From positions 2,821,063 to 2,885,062 of the forward strand of contig NOKP01000002.1 in NCBI GenBank assembly GCA_002682825.1: 64,000 bases of DNA. The letters are read 5' to 3'. Shown piece by piece: positions 1-12,440 of this stretch (position 1 is its first letter; each line of letters opens with the position of its first letter). Made by a program: the position numbers and the translations under genes. This DNA comes from Neonectria sp. B-13 (lineage: Eukaryota; Ascomycota; Sordariomycetes; Hypocreales; Nectriaceae). Below the pieces are notes generated by a model, which was not told the DNA's origin, did no database searches, and worked only from the letters and a program-made list of their open reading frames with translations.

Positions 1-1663
1 GTGATGTAGTCGTCGTCCAACAGCGAGGGAAACTCGGTTGTGATGACCTGATCGCTAATGCCGAACGGACGGCCAACGCATGTGCTCACCAGACGATCTA
101 GCGAGTACGTGCACCACCAGAGCCGACGTCTCATGTCTCGAATCCACAGCCGCCGTCCACGACTTTGAACACCATTTTCCCGTAACCCAGCAGCTTCGGG
201 CCCATCGGCTTCGACAGAATCAGACATCGAACCGTCCACGTCTCTGTCGTCCTCATAATGCAGCCCCAAATCGACCGCCAGGCGCACTGCAACTCCAATG
301 ATATACCTGGTTCGGGTCAGTCAGCTCACCTCGAGACGCGTTTCGTTCAGACTTACCAGAGACCGGGAGGAACGGGACGAAGCAGAGCAAAGTTGGCCAG
401 CAGGAGAACCGCCTGCAACACCTCCAGCCCCCCTCCGCTGTTGCTAAGACACGATTCCAGGTGAACAATGGCGCTTGCGTGATACTCCTCCGGCGCGCTG
501 TGATTTCGCGCTTGGTCGATACTTATGTGCGAATCACCCGACGATTCTGTCTTGACCGGCTCGCCGACAATGACGCCGCAACCGATGGCGAACACCATGT
601 TGAGCAAATACAGCTCCCGCGAGCCACGGGCCGCCGGATCCTGCGTCGCATACACCCTCTCAAACGTCTGCATAAACTCCCCTCGGTGCAGGATCGGGAT
701 CTGGGGGTTGGAATGCTCGAAATAGAGCCTCGCCAATCTTAGTCCAACCTCCTTGTCCGGGAAGGTTGCGGGTTTGATGGTCGGACGCGTGTGAAGGCCA
801 AAGAAGGAGTCGCGCAGGGACGTTCCATTTCCTGTGGGTTGGCGTGAGCCTGGACGATCGCTTGCACCCGTCTGACCCGTGACGGAGTATTGAACAGCAG
901 CGAAGACAACCCTGGCGAAGGAGACACCAGAGGTCGATGCCAGCGATCTAGGCTTCGAAGGGCTAACAATGTTGAGGAATCCGGGGCCCTGACCGGCCTT
1001 TTTTGGTTTGAGCGACTCAACTGCTTGGCTCTGGGGTCTTACCATGCCCCGATCACCAGCCTCCGACTGGCCCGAATAGCCCGTATCGGGGGCGGAGTTT
1101 ATGCTGGCGGTATCGGTGCTGGGTCGAGAGCATATTTCGAGGTTCTCGGCCGGGGGGAAAGCGATGTTGTTGGAGGACAGCAGGTTCTCGAGCTGCTCGA
1201 CTCGAGTCTCGAGATAGAAGACATAACTGCGCGCCGGGTCAGCAATCAGCTACGACATACAGCCTACCACGGATCGCTCCCGAGGCACCGCGCGCCCATC
1301 TGGCGCAGCGCTCGCGAGCTCCCCGCGCGTCTCTCGGTCGTACCTGCGTGGGATTTCTTTCTTAGTGATGGGGTCGTAGCCGACACAGGCGACACCGGCC
1401 TTGGCGCAACTGGCGCAGCTGGGGAGCTTCTGGTCGCATCGGTTCTTACGGAGGCGGCAGCGATTGCAGGCGCTGACGTTGCGAAAATTACTGCTCTGCC
1501 CCGCCTTGGAGGCGGTTATCGAGACGGAGGTGGAGGAGGCGCGGTCGGGATGTTGGTCGTGAGGACTGGGCTGGCCGTTGCGCGGCGAGCCGTCGTCGAT
1601 GGAGGACTGTCTCTGTCGCTTGGCGGGTTGCGTGCTCGGGGACGGAGGGCCACGCGCAGGCAT
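1..1663 (-). CDS. Zn(II)2Cys6 fungal transcription factor (3' end outside window)
   Basis: Nuclear DNA-binding regulator of the GAL4/PPR1-like binuclear zinc cluster class, transcribed leftwards and cut by the window edge. Inferred exons are 1663-1344, 1226-357 and 306-1; the introns (117 and 50 nt) are GT-AG and preserve frame. Near residue 65 of exon 1 is a CX2CX6CX6CX2CX6C cluster (starts CNRCRLRKNRC), followed by a linker into YVFYLETRVEQLENLL, the expected coiled-coil dimerisation segment. Exons 2 and 3 match the fungal_trans (PF04082-type) middle domain, seen in RLARLYFEHSNPQIPILHRG and RRLWWCTYSLDRLVSTCVGR. About 498 residues lie in the window. Start: first ATG before the zinc cluster. 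The target pathway cannot be told from sequence. The adjacent MFS transporter on the same strand could be a target, but that is only a guess. Confidence 0.9.
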
Positions 1664-4600
1664 GGTGACGGCCCGCCGGGCGACGGAGGACGGACCGGCG
1701 ACGGGCGGCGCGGACTACGGCGACGCGAGTGACACAAGGGCGGGTGGACGGGCAGACGGGCTGGCTGATGAGGAGCTGGATGGTTGAGGCGGAGGCGGAG
1801 GTGGGCGGACGATTTGAGCAGTTGGACGTTTGGACGGTCGGATACAGGTCGGTGAGTCGGGGCTAGGCTGTTGCGAAGCGGAAGAGAGGTGAGCGCCGGG
1901 CGGGGAGAAGGTAGGAGAGCAGGGAGTCGGGGCAGTCGGAGGCCGAGATGAGGCAGCGACGGCGGGCGGAACGGATTCGAATTGGACTGGGCGGGATTGG
2001 GCGGAGGAGTAAGAGAGGAGGAGGCGGCGGCGGCGTGAGGAGGGAGTGGATTGGGGATGGATGGAGACGCAATTGGGGAACAAGCAGGCAGGCAGGGAAC
2101 AAGCAATCGGCGAATTTCACACTCACGGGAGTTGTTCAATGGCTCGTGTCGGTGGCTCTATGCGGGGGGAATCCTATCGTGGTCCGTGGATCTTGGTTGA
2201 CGCGACCCCATGACCTAGTCCAGCGAATGTGTGGTACGTGATACCAGACAACGAGCGGCAGAAGCGGCGGCGGCACGACGGCGGCGGCAGCAAAGTAGCA
2301 GATGCAGTTGCAGTTGCAGTTGCGGTTGCGGTTGCAGCAAAGTTGCAGCCGGCTCCAGGCCGGAGGGCGATGGATCAAGGGCCCGAATGTCTCAAGCGTG
2401 GCCGGGGTCAGCTTGCGGCGGGCGACGGTGGCGGCGGAAGTCAATTGAGTCGAGATACGAATAGCGGGCAATGGGAGTCACGGAGGTTGAAGACTTTGGA
2501 ACGAACGGGACGGGGAAGGGGTTCCCAGTCACGTTTCTCACGACCCGGAAAATTGGGCCGGTAGTTCGCAATCGTGGGAGTAGGAGCCCAGTATCACTGT
2601 AACAGTGAGAGAGAGCAAGGGTCGCAGAATGGAAAGCGAAAAGAAAGAAAAAAAAGTGACGGGATCCCGGGGGGCCTGGGGGAGAAGAAAAAAAAACGAC
2701 GGGGGGGTAGAACAAGACGAGACAAGGCGAGAGGGCAGGGGATGATTTGATCAGTCACTGAGGCGGCCGGGGGAGGGAGGTTGGTTGGTTGGTTGGTTGG
2801 ACTAGATAGAGCACGGTAGTTGAGGAGAGAAGGTGCGCTTTGATGCCCAGATCCAGCCAGATGGAGAGGGAACTTGGGCACGAAGGAGGAGGGATTGGGG
2901 AGGCTGGAGTGCTGCCAGCTGTGTCTGTGTCCGTATCTGTGTCTGTGTCTGTGTCGCGACCATCGAACTTGGCGGTCTGGTGTGGGTGGATAGCAGCTAT
3001 CCGCGACAGGGAAGCTGATGGCCGACGATATGTGTCTATTGATTCGAGTAGTCGAGCACGCACGAACTGGATTGATTTGCTAGTTTGCGGCGGGCGGGAT
3101 AGTCTAGTGGAGGTGACAGATGTGAGTGTGCAGGGCGCAGTGAGAAGTGAGAATTGATAAGCAGCGAACCAGCCCGCCGGCGCATCCCCCATCCCCCATC
3201 CCGTCCCCCAAATTCCACGATGCCTAAGTCTATCTACTACGGAGTAGTATGATATGACGATGTGCCGGCCGGTTTCCCAGGAAGGCATTAGACTACGCAG
3301 CACCCTAGCTAAACCAGTTCCCCAGCTTGGAATTCCTCAATTTATCTCCGAGGCTCTCCGCGTCTGCTAATACCGCCGCCGCTGTTGGTTTCCCTCCTCC
3401 TCCTCCTCCTCCCCCCCCATCTTTAAGAAAGGGCCGGGTACAGCCTCCCCTGTCAGTTGCTTTGTTTTCCCTTCCAATCCGCTGTCTGCATTCCCCGAGT
3501 CGCGATGCTTCCCCCCACCCCGGCCGAAGCAAGCCAGGCAAAAAAGCAACAAGCCTCCTCCATCCATCCATCGCCATCAATCATGTGGCCCTCTCCTCTG
3601 CCGTCACCCGGTTTGCCCTCGCCCCCAAAAAGGAAATCCTGCGGCGGATGGCTAACAGCCTGGGAAGAAAAGCCTCGCGTGTTGTACAGGATCGTACAGC
3701 TTACAGGTGCGCGTCTCAGCCTCCATCTCCATTCCCCATCACCCGTTACCCGTCACCCATCACCCAGCACCCAGCACCCATCTGAAAGCCAATGTCGTTA
3801 TTCACGCATGCCCTTGCGCGCTCTCCTCTCTCTCCTCCTCTGCTTGAAATAGGACAATAGTTGTAATAGTACGAATAGGCATCTTTTTCCCGGGCACGCA
3901 CCCACTAGCTTGTTAGCTGAGTACCTACCTACCTACTAATATCCCCCCCCCCCCCCCACTTCCCAACGCCAAAAGCTGTTTCAACATTGCACGCCTTACA
4001 TGGCTTCAGGCAAGCTGTGCTTTCGTAGTCTACATAGCAGGATGTCCAGAGCAAAAACGTTGCAGAAAATACAACAAGACAGCGCAGCATCGCAGAGCGG
4101 GTCTTGCGCACGCACACACACACACGCACATGCACGCGCACACGCACACGCACCCCTGAAGGTAAGGTCCCTGAAGGTAGTACGGAGGGAAGGTCGACGA
4201 TTCCCGAGCAGACATGCCGGCGCCGTATTCGTATGGGAACAGGCAGACAGAGACAGAGACGATCAAGTGACTGACGACTGACTCCATGGCGGAAGACCAA
4301 GTGCGTTGTCGTCGTTGTCGTTGTCGTTGTCATTGTCGTCGTCGTCGTCGTCGTTCATTGTTCTTCTTTTCTCATCCGTCTCCAGCATTTTGACGGTGAG
4401 CTATCGTCGTCCGCCACGTCTAGTTGGATGATGGGGGGCGCGCGCTTGTCACTAGTTCAACATGTATACCGTCTCTCCTTTGTCACGGCTTGTCTCTTCT
4501 AATCCCCTCTTGTCTCACTCAACGGGGGGAGAAAAAGAAAGAAAAAGAAGAAAATCCTTGTGCACTTTTATCCACGTCAAAATACTACTCCTTATTAGTG

Positions 4601-6232
4601 TCCTTTCAGCCAGTCCGTTTCCTTCGATTGAACAAAGACAAGCCAAACAAAGACGAAGAAAGACGAAAGAAAAAAGTGTCCTGGTATTTCGAGGTGTCCA
4701 GACGAGCCTCCGAAGCAACCAGGGTGCTGACCCCCCCCACCTAGCCCACAAACCCACACCCCCAACGCTGCATCGCTGCATCCTGCATCGCTGCATCTCC
4801 AAGGGCCCCGTTTCTGAAAGCCTCTACGTACTAGCCCGCGTCTCTATTCGCAGTCTCACTTTCGCAGTCTCGCAGTTTCCAGTCCCGGTCCCAGGACGGA
4901 CACCAGCAGCAGACAGCAGCCCGAATCGTGCATCCCGGCCCAGCCCCAAGAGCCGATTCGGCACCGTCTTTCAGGGATCATGCGCCCTAGCACACGAGAG
5001 CCTGTCATTCTGCTCCTCTCGACTCCTCCCTACTCCTCCCTTTTCCCTTTTTCTTTTCCAGGAAACAGATCTTTCACTCTTTTTTCTTTCTTTTTCCGCC
5101 GGCGTTTTTGCTTTCCTGCTAACCAATGTGGGACCTTCGTTTTACCCGCCGTGCCTGTTCTTGGCCGGCGCTGTTGGATGAGACCGGCCCCGGCACCCGG
5201 AACTCGAACCTGCCTCTCTCGAACCGCGGCCATCAGACTGACTTCGATGTGACTATCACTTATTACTTGAGGGGTTCGTCTGAGTCTGGGTCAATGTAAC
5301 CGCCGACGTTTTTACTAGGCAGAGTTGGTATATGTATTGCGAAGATCCCTGGCTTTTGCCCTTTTCATCAATCGGTCCGGGGCCCGATAGTCCAAGTCTC
5401 CGCGTTTTCGCTTCTCCGTGTCCCCGTGTCTCCACGCCTCCGCATCTCAACCATCCTTCCTCAACGTTGCTCTTTGCCTTAGCCACTCACCGAGTCCCGC
5501 CTCTTGTGCACTTAATTAGTACTACATCGAGATACGTCACAGATTGCACATGCTCCTTATGAATCACTAATGTCAATTGTTTCCAATTATGCTATGCTTT
5601 CCCCGCCTTGCTCACGCAATTAATTTCATGTTCTTTGCACCGTAAGTCTTGGTCCCGCGAGGTAGCCAGACTTTATCCTCTCCTGCTTGATCATCATCTT
5701 CTTCCTGTCCCAGTTCCAGTTCTTCTTCGTAACAAACAAAAAAGCAAATAAAAGGTTTCAAAGACCCGTGGGTCAGACGTCTTCGCCCATTTCACAACGC
5801 CCCCAATCTTCTCGCGCAAGCTTCCCCGCCTGCTCTGCTGCCGCGGGTTCCGTCATGTCCAGTCCTGGTCATGTTTGCGTGTTGGGCTTCCCGTCATGTA
5901 GTTGTGATCCAACTGTCGCCTTCCCTCACCCAAGTCGGCTGGTTGCGGGAATCGGGTCGAATGCGTGTCTCCAGTTTCCATCCGTCGTCGTTGCCCAGAA
6001 AAGCCATGTCTATTACAAAAATATTCCCAAACAGATCCCCGTCTTTAGTAAAAACGCCGGTCCCAATGCTTCGTCGCTGTCATTTTAAGGGGGTATTGTC
6101 GACGTAAGCGTTCCTCTCGCTTTCCCGCCCCATCCCAAAAGAAGTGTCGCGCAAAATCGATTTTATCGTCTCATTGCATGTGAGCTCGAAATGCTCCAAC
6201 GCCGGAAAATGCGGTGCCCGATTTGCTCCTCT
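1664..6232. other. 4.6 kb gene-free interval rich in simple repeats
   Basis: This lies upstream of the transcription factor and downstream of the MFS transporter. It holds no reading frame with recognisable domains; open stretches are low-complexity Pro/Ser/Arg translations. It contains many microsatellites: a TTGCAG-type run at 2304-2338, TTGG at 2781-2800, TGTGTC at 2921-2955, TCC plus poly-C at 3391-3418, 15 C at 3943-3957, CA-rich at 4108-4152, and GTC/GTT at 4305-4354. The minus strand just upstream of the regulator (about 1,740-2,720) is pyrimidine-rich, as fungal promoters and 5' leaders often are, so a long 5' UTR for the regulator is likely. Confidence 0.6.
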
Positions 6233-6240
6233 TTAAGCCC

Positions 6241-6283
<43 letters not shown>

Positions 6284-8265
6284 CTCATCCTCCTCCTCGT
6301 CGTAGTCCATGAAGAGGGTCTCGTCCATGAGCGGGTCCTCCTCTTCTGGCACCACGGTGTCATAAAAGCCTCCACCCTCGGTGATCTGAGAGCTCAGGTA
6401 AGCGCCCACGATCGTGACGAGGCCGGTGAACCACCAAGCCAGTCCCGAATATCCAGTCTGTAGACCCAGCGAGTAGAGCACTCCCGATAGCGTCGGTCCC
6501 AGAGCTCGGCACAGGCTCGCAGTTGACGCGGCGATGCCGTTGATCGTTCCTAGGACTTGCTTCGACGGGGCCGAATTCGCCAGCAGGATCGCATTGCTGG
6601 GGTATGCCATGGTCGAAAATGTGCATTTCCAGATGACGAGGAGGTAGATAGCGGGCATCCTCATCGTCTCAGGGAGCAGTACCAAGTACGGGGTGACGAG
6701 GTACAGGGCAAAGTACGAAAAGGCCAAGATTCGGAACAATCGGAGGGAGCCCAGTCGTCGAGTTACCGGTGGGACAATTAGGTAGTTGGAAAGAAGCGAG
6801 TAGACGCCCTGCACCGACATGATGACGCCGATCGTCTTGGTTTCCAGGCCGAACCCGTCAGTAAACCTGAAGGGGAGTTCCTTAATCGGGTGCTCGGGTC
6901 GAGAAGTGCTTAGAAAGACGGGGAACAGCTGATCGAATGTCATGGTGTGGCTGCAAACACGCATTAGCAGGGCGCCAAGAGCCAATGGAAACCGGGCGAC
7001 CACTTACAAAGCCAAGATGCCGTATGAGATGATGTTCATGATGACCGGCTTTGTGAAAATCTTCTGCTTCCGCTCCTGCTGGACAATCGGCGCTTCCGGC
7101 TCGAGGGGCGCACTTTGGAGAGACCTGGTGTCAACTTGAGGAGACAAGCGCGGTGAGTTTTCCTGGCTCTGATAGGCGGGGAGCACTTCGTCGTCATCCG
7201 AGTTCCGCAAGATCGCACGGGGTGATCCGGTGCTCATGTACCCGATCCGCGGTTCGCCGTCCAGGAGTGCCTGCTTCTCGGGACCTCGAGCTCGTCCGCT
7301 GCACTTGGCAACTCCGCAAAACAGTCGCGCCAAGTAGTCGCCCAGCTCGCGTCCACGATCCCGCTGCGACTTCTTGGCTGAGTGTGTTTCTTCGAGAAAG
7401 AGAAGACCGATAATGACTCCGACGAAAACAGTGGCGGCGCTGAAAAGGTTAGGCAGGAGGTAGGGGTATTTGTCCCAGATGGTTCCACGGGCGAAGATCT
7501 CAGGATAGCTGATGCAGGGGCGCGCAAGAGCTCCTCCGATCATGGGGCCAATGATAGATCTGTGTTTCGGTCAGTATGAATCCAATGCGAATCAGACCAC
7601 CGCAACTTACCCAATGCACCACACCATGGGCATAATTGTATAAGCACGCGCTATTCTTCGTTAGTATCTCCCTTTCGTTTTTGTGTCCAGGCCGAAACTT
7701 ACGTTGTTGCTCCTTGACAGTTACGAGTTCAGCTACCGTTGTTTGCAAGACTCCGATATTTCTAGGTCCTCGTTAGTCTCAAGTCACGAAACCTCCTCAA
7801 CCAAGGCACCATACCCATTGAGAAGGCCTCCCAATGCGCGGGCGAAGAGAGCCACGGGCAAATTGGGAGCGAAACCGAAAGCGAGAACGCTCAGCGCAGT
7901 TCCGAGCAGGCCAGTAAGAAGTACAGGTTTCCGGCCAATCTTGTCGCTTAATCTTCCCCACAACACTCCCGTTGAGAACTCGGCCAAGGTGAAGGCGGAA
8001 GTAACCATGCCGGCGTAAACGGAGATCTTGTTGGTGTCGTCGGTGATGTTGAAATCTTCGATCATGTAGTAGATGTAGGGGAAAATTGACATGAATGCGA
8101 TCGGTTCGCATATTCTGCAGCAGGCTACGCCAGTCAGCCTATGAGCTCACAATGTGGTTGGGAGGTTGTTCTCATACCAAGGACAAACATTTGCTTGGTC
8201 GGGAATGTGGGTTTTCGGCCAGCATCGCTGCGGTTGGCCGTTTCAAGGTCACGACTCCTCCCCAT
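6233..8265 (-). CDS. MFS transporter, DHA1/ZIF1-like (YCR023C-type)
   Basis: Membrane transporter of the major facilitator superfamily, probably a proton antiporter. Six exons fit: 8265-8178, 8124-7815, 7761-7703, 7650-7611, 7559-7008 and 6950-6233, giving 588 aa; the five introns are 51-57 nt. The start ATG has an in-frame TGA just upstream. The N-terminus reads CRICEPIAFMSIFPYIYYMI, typical of the fungal YCR023C / plant zinc-induced-facilitator-like branch. The MFS loop 2-3 signature GRLSDKIGRKP follows, then further membrane segments and a long hydrophilic central loop (about residues 240-360). The C-terminal tail is acidic and ends in an uninterrupted asparagine run encoded by a pure AAC tract. 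The substrate is unknown; the family name alone does not settle it. Confidence 0.9.
6239..6283. repeat. Pure (GTT)n microsatellite encoding poly-Asn
   Basis: About 15 uninterrupted GTT units on the plus strand are read as AAC codons in the last residues of the MFS transporter. Codon purity suggests recent slippage. Confidence 0.95.
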
Positions 8266-8834
8266 GTTTGCGACTTTGACTCGACCTGGTCACAGCTCTG
8301 GTCGTCTGATACGGGTGTGTTTGTGAAAGGGAAGTTGGTGTAACGGCTTTGCTCTAAAGATATTGTTGCGTAGCACAGTGAATTCCCGAGGTATTCGGAT
8401 CGGTTTGTGGTGTTGGCGGGAAGATTGGAGCTAGTAATGGTGAAGCTAGAGGTGAGGCTGTAGGTGAAGTTGGTGTTGATGTTGTTGGTTTAGGTTGGAT
8501 GATGGTGCGTCGTAGGTGATGGGCCAGGTAAAGTAGAAAATCAAGCTCGTGCCAATACCAAAGCAAGGAAGGAGTATATGGGCACAGGTCTGAGGTGGCG
8601 GAGGAGGATAAGACACTAATGAGAGTAGAAGGATCACGGAAGGGAAAGAGAAGATTCATGACGGGGAGTGGATACACTTATAAGAGAGCGGGAGAGTGCG
8701 TGGGAGTGCGTAAGAAGAGCGTAGCGACACCCCTCGGGATGGGGTACAGTCCCGTTAGCCATCTTGGAGCAAATTAGACCCAAGATTGGAACGGGCGGTG
8801 ACATGAGGACAAGAGGGCAAATCTCCTGTCCAAC

Positions 8835-8855
8835 AAAAAAAAAAAAAAAAAAAAA
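8835..8855 (+). repeat. Poly-A tract (21 nt)
   Basis: Uninterrupted run of 21 adenines about 570 bp upstream of the MFS start codon. It could be a nucleosome-depleting tract or a relic of a retrotransposed 3' end; nothing else around it supports the latter. Confidence 0.9.
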
Positions 8856-9027
8856 GGCAATGCGGCGAACGGCTCCAGCTCTCGGGGCATGACACTTGGG
8901 CGGTGGGGCCTCTTGGAGAGCGCCGGGACGCCAGACAGCAGGCGGGATCCTGGTTGACAGGGCAGACCGGGGCCTTGTAGGTAGTGGGAGTAGTTATCTA
9001 GGTTGTCTAGGTCTCTTGGGTCGGGTC

Positions 9028-9097
9028 TGTCTCTCTCTCTCTCAGTGTGTGTGTGCGTGCGCGCGTGTGTCTGTCTGTCCGTCCGTCTGTCTGTCTC
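9028..9097. repeat. Compound CT/GT/CTGT microsatellite
   Basis: Successive CT, GT, GC-GT and CTGT/CCGT blocks form a 70-bp compound simple repeat in intergenic DNA. Confidence 0.9.
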
Positions 9098-12000
9098 TTG
9101 GCTTGGGGGATCCACGGCCCATGGGTCCACGGTCCACAGGATGGGAATGGGTGTGTGGCATGGGGCTCTGGGCCTTGCTCTGGCTCTGACTCTGATTCTG
9201 ATCATGGCTCCAGGGCAATCCACAAGTACCTCGCAAGTACCGCGCCAGGCTTGGTCTCTTTTGAGACCTGCATGGGGCCCCGAGAGGCGAGCCGGCGAGC
9301 CACCGAACAGGGGGTCTTCTCTGGCTCCTCGCTGGGTTCGAACGAGGCGGACGAGACGGACGGGGACGTGTGCCGAGTAAAACGCCATGGACTGACGGCC
9401 AAGTTCGAGCTTAATTATTGGGCGCGCCATCTGGAGCCCACACGACACTAAGGGTGCTACCCCGGCATTTCCGTCGCGTGGCTCACGAAACAAGGCGCCT
9501 TTTCTTGCTGGCGACGTTGGACCCGATGCTCGTCATGGTGATTTTTTTCCCTTCCTTTCTCTTGTGTGTGTGTGTGTGTGTCCCCGGGGAGCTCGGTACC
9601 GCACATGGTATGGGATCTAGCTGGACGAATGGAGGGGGTGTGTGTGTGGGTGAAGTGTGAAGTGTAAGTGCGAAAAGAGAGTGTGCGTGTAAGAAGAGTG
9701 TGATTGTGTGTGTAAAGCATGTCAGTCAGTCACCGTGTGAGCCTGCTCTGCTCTGCGCCCACCAGCAATGCCCGGGCCGCGAAATGCCAACACGGCGTCG
9801 GTGAGGACCACAACAACCAGAATCCGAGGACCACAAGGCGGGCTTTCACACTGCTGTTTCGCTGATAAAAATCCCAACCCAAAAAAAAGGTCTGTCGGCG
9901 AGGAGGCGGTGAATGCTGAATAACGGTCCCGACGGCAGCCTGTGGTCACACGGAAACGGCCCCCGGGTCACCTCAGCTCAGCAACGGGCCAACAGGAGGG
10001 GACGGTTCCGGATGGGCCGCCCTCCTCGGTTCTCATTGACCAGCAGACGCCCAACACGCTCCAGCAAAGTGGGAGCAAAAGCGGAAGCAGAGTGCGAGTT
10101 CTCGTCGAAACATCCAAATTGAGAACCCGAATACCACCAAGCCCCCCTCTTTCCTCCATGGCGTGTGCCATCGCCCGTCCAGTTCGTCTTGGCGGTGCAC
10201 TGTACGGTGACGTCGATCTGGGCAGTGGGCAGTGGGCAGAGAGCCCTTTGCTTGCTGGGGAGTTATCGATCCAAGACATCCGATAGGAGAGCGTTGTTTC
10301 CTCGTCCTCTCTATTTGTCTCTTTGCCGGGGCAGCGGTTGGATGCCGTGGCTCCCGGTGCAGGAGGCTGCCTAGGACCCTAGGTAAGTATGAGTATGTAG
10401 GTAATAAGTAAGGCAACTGGGTATATTCCATGATGTGGTGATCCTGTCGTTTGTTGTCGTTGCCGTTGTCTCATTGTCTCAACGTCTTCGCTTCACCAGT
10501 CGGCTCCCTTGTAAACCTCCCATGCGAACCACTCGCGGAATGCAGCAAACACAATCAGCCACCGCCCTGCCTAGTCACGACCATTTCCAACCCTTGAAAT
10601 TACGATGTGCAATGCCAGCAGATAACCACAATGCAACGAGGAGTCATTCGGGATTCCACTGGTGATGAAATTGCCAACACCGTCGTGGCACAGCAGCCCC
10701 GTCGTATCGCTGGCATGTTTCACGATGCACACTCGGGCTCTCGCAGAACCTCATTTGACCTATTCGTACACCTGCCTCTCTGCGCTCCTCACCTCGGGGA
10801 GACTTGGCACGGGACCGACTAGACAGATGCAAGCAACGCGCCAGCGGGGCTACGTGATGCCATGCGCGCGTCGAATAAGGCGGGCTGGTCTCGGGCCAGA
10901 TGCGACCTCTCACACATCCGCCGGCCGAGAAAGACCTATCTAGGCCGAGATTCCCATGTTGGGGATAGCAGCCAAGATTGTCCCGAAGCGCGGATTGTCG
11001 ACTGAATTCCCATACCAAGGTGCTCCGATGAACTTCAGGTGCAATGGGAATGGCTACACCACACGGAACTTGGCGGGGCCGCTGACACCCATGCGGGTGT
11101 TGGGGTTCCTTGACAAACGACTCCATTCCCAGCACGCCGCCGGCAGGCAAAGGCAATCTTCAGAGCCGAGATGTCACATTAGATGGATGAACATCGGATG
11201 GCAATGAGAAGGGAAGCCAGCCTTAACCACGCGTTGAAGCATCCACAGTCTGAACAGTTTGTCTCGTTACACGCACGCAAGGCGCCCCCATAGTGGAATC
11301 GGTGTAGAGATTTCCGCTGCCCGCGCCCCCCATGCTTATGCTTGCTTGCCTGGCCGCCTCGGGAATATCAAATGGCGGTTTCTCCATGGTTGGTGGCTAA
11401 ACTGGCGGACCTGAGAAGAAGATGGAGATCCCGTGCGATGATGGCCCATGGGCGAGGCAAGGCTCGGTCAGCAAGGGAGCCACATACCCGGGTTGACAAG
11501 ACGGGCTCCATCGCGGGGCGAGGTTCTTGGAAGGTGAGCCAGGAAGCCAGGGAAGCCAAAAGGCAAGCGAGAGGGTGATCCTACCCAATGATGAGAGGAT
11601 CCATCGGGGGGGTTTGACGATGGAAGGAGTGTGTGTGCGAGCACAGGGGGGAGGGGGGGTAGAGGAGGGGAAGAACGAAAACGTCCTCGTCACCACTGGC
11701 AGGAACCCGAGACATTGTCACCGCCATGCCCTGCCCATGCCCTACCGGACCCTTTCGCCTGGCCCCGGGCACGTGGAGCCGGTGGTGCCAGCCACCATCT
11801 GGTGCGCAGCCCAGAGCTGAGACTGGCGGTGATGGAGGGCTTCTAGCGGTGTTGGTTTCAAGAGCCAGGCTCCCCCTTCCCCCAAAAGCCGGGAAATTGG
11901 GCATCACGAAATAGGCCGACTCAAGTCCCCATGGCCCCCTGACTCGCTGCTAGCGACCGGCCCTGTACAGAGGCCCACCCGCACCCAACCCGCTGGGCCG

Positions 12001-12415
12001 TCAGCCCCCAACGACAGAGTGCCGGAAGGGCTGCCGACTCCACAGATGCAAACCAAAGTGCGAGGCCCAAGGTTCTAACTTGGAGGATTTTGTTGTTCTG
12101 GGGAGTAAGTTAATTAACAGCAGAGGCAGAAAGCGGCCGTGTTCAAGGACGGGGGCCGTGACCCGACAACTCAACTGCCAACTACCAACCGCCAACTGCC
12201 ACCCGACCCCTTGCTGCGAGATCCTTCTCCATAGTACGAACCCCCTCGGTACTTCGTACATGATCAACGGTGAAGCTTTGGCAATGCCGGTCCAGGGGAT
12301 ACGGATTCGGGGCGTGTAGGTGCTACGTAGACTGCTAATTACGACTACGAGGTGAGCGCAGCATGTCCCAGACGGTATCATCGCTGTTCCCCTCCCAGTG
12401 CATCCGGAGGCTCCA

Positions 12416-12440
12416 CGCAACGCAACGCAACGCAACGCAA
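12416..12440. repeat. (CGCAA)5 tandem repeat
   Basis: Five exact tandem copies of a CGCAA pentamer in the gene-poor interval; no coding context. Confidence 0.9.

Noticed and set aside
890..1732. Plus-strand open frame of about 280 codons antisense to the transcription factor
   Set aside because: Overlaps the zinc cluster exon and the middle-domain exon in antisense; Gly/Arg-rich, no domain.
4462..5181. Plus-strand open frame of about 239 codons
   Set aside because: Ser/Pro/Leu/Phe-rich translation of pyrimidine-rich non-coding DNA; no conserved segment.
5190..5240. tRNA B-box-like GGTTCGAGTTC on the minus strand
   Set aside because: The flanking bases do not pair into a T-stem and no A-box or acceptor stem lies at the right distance.
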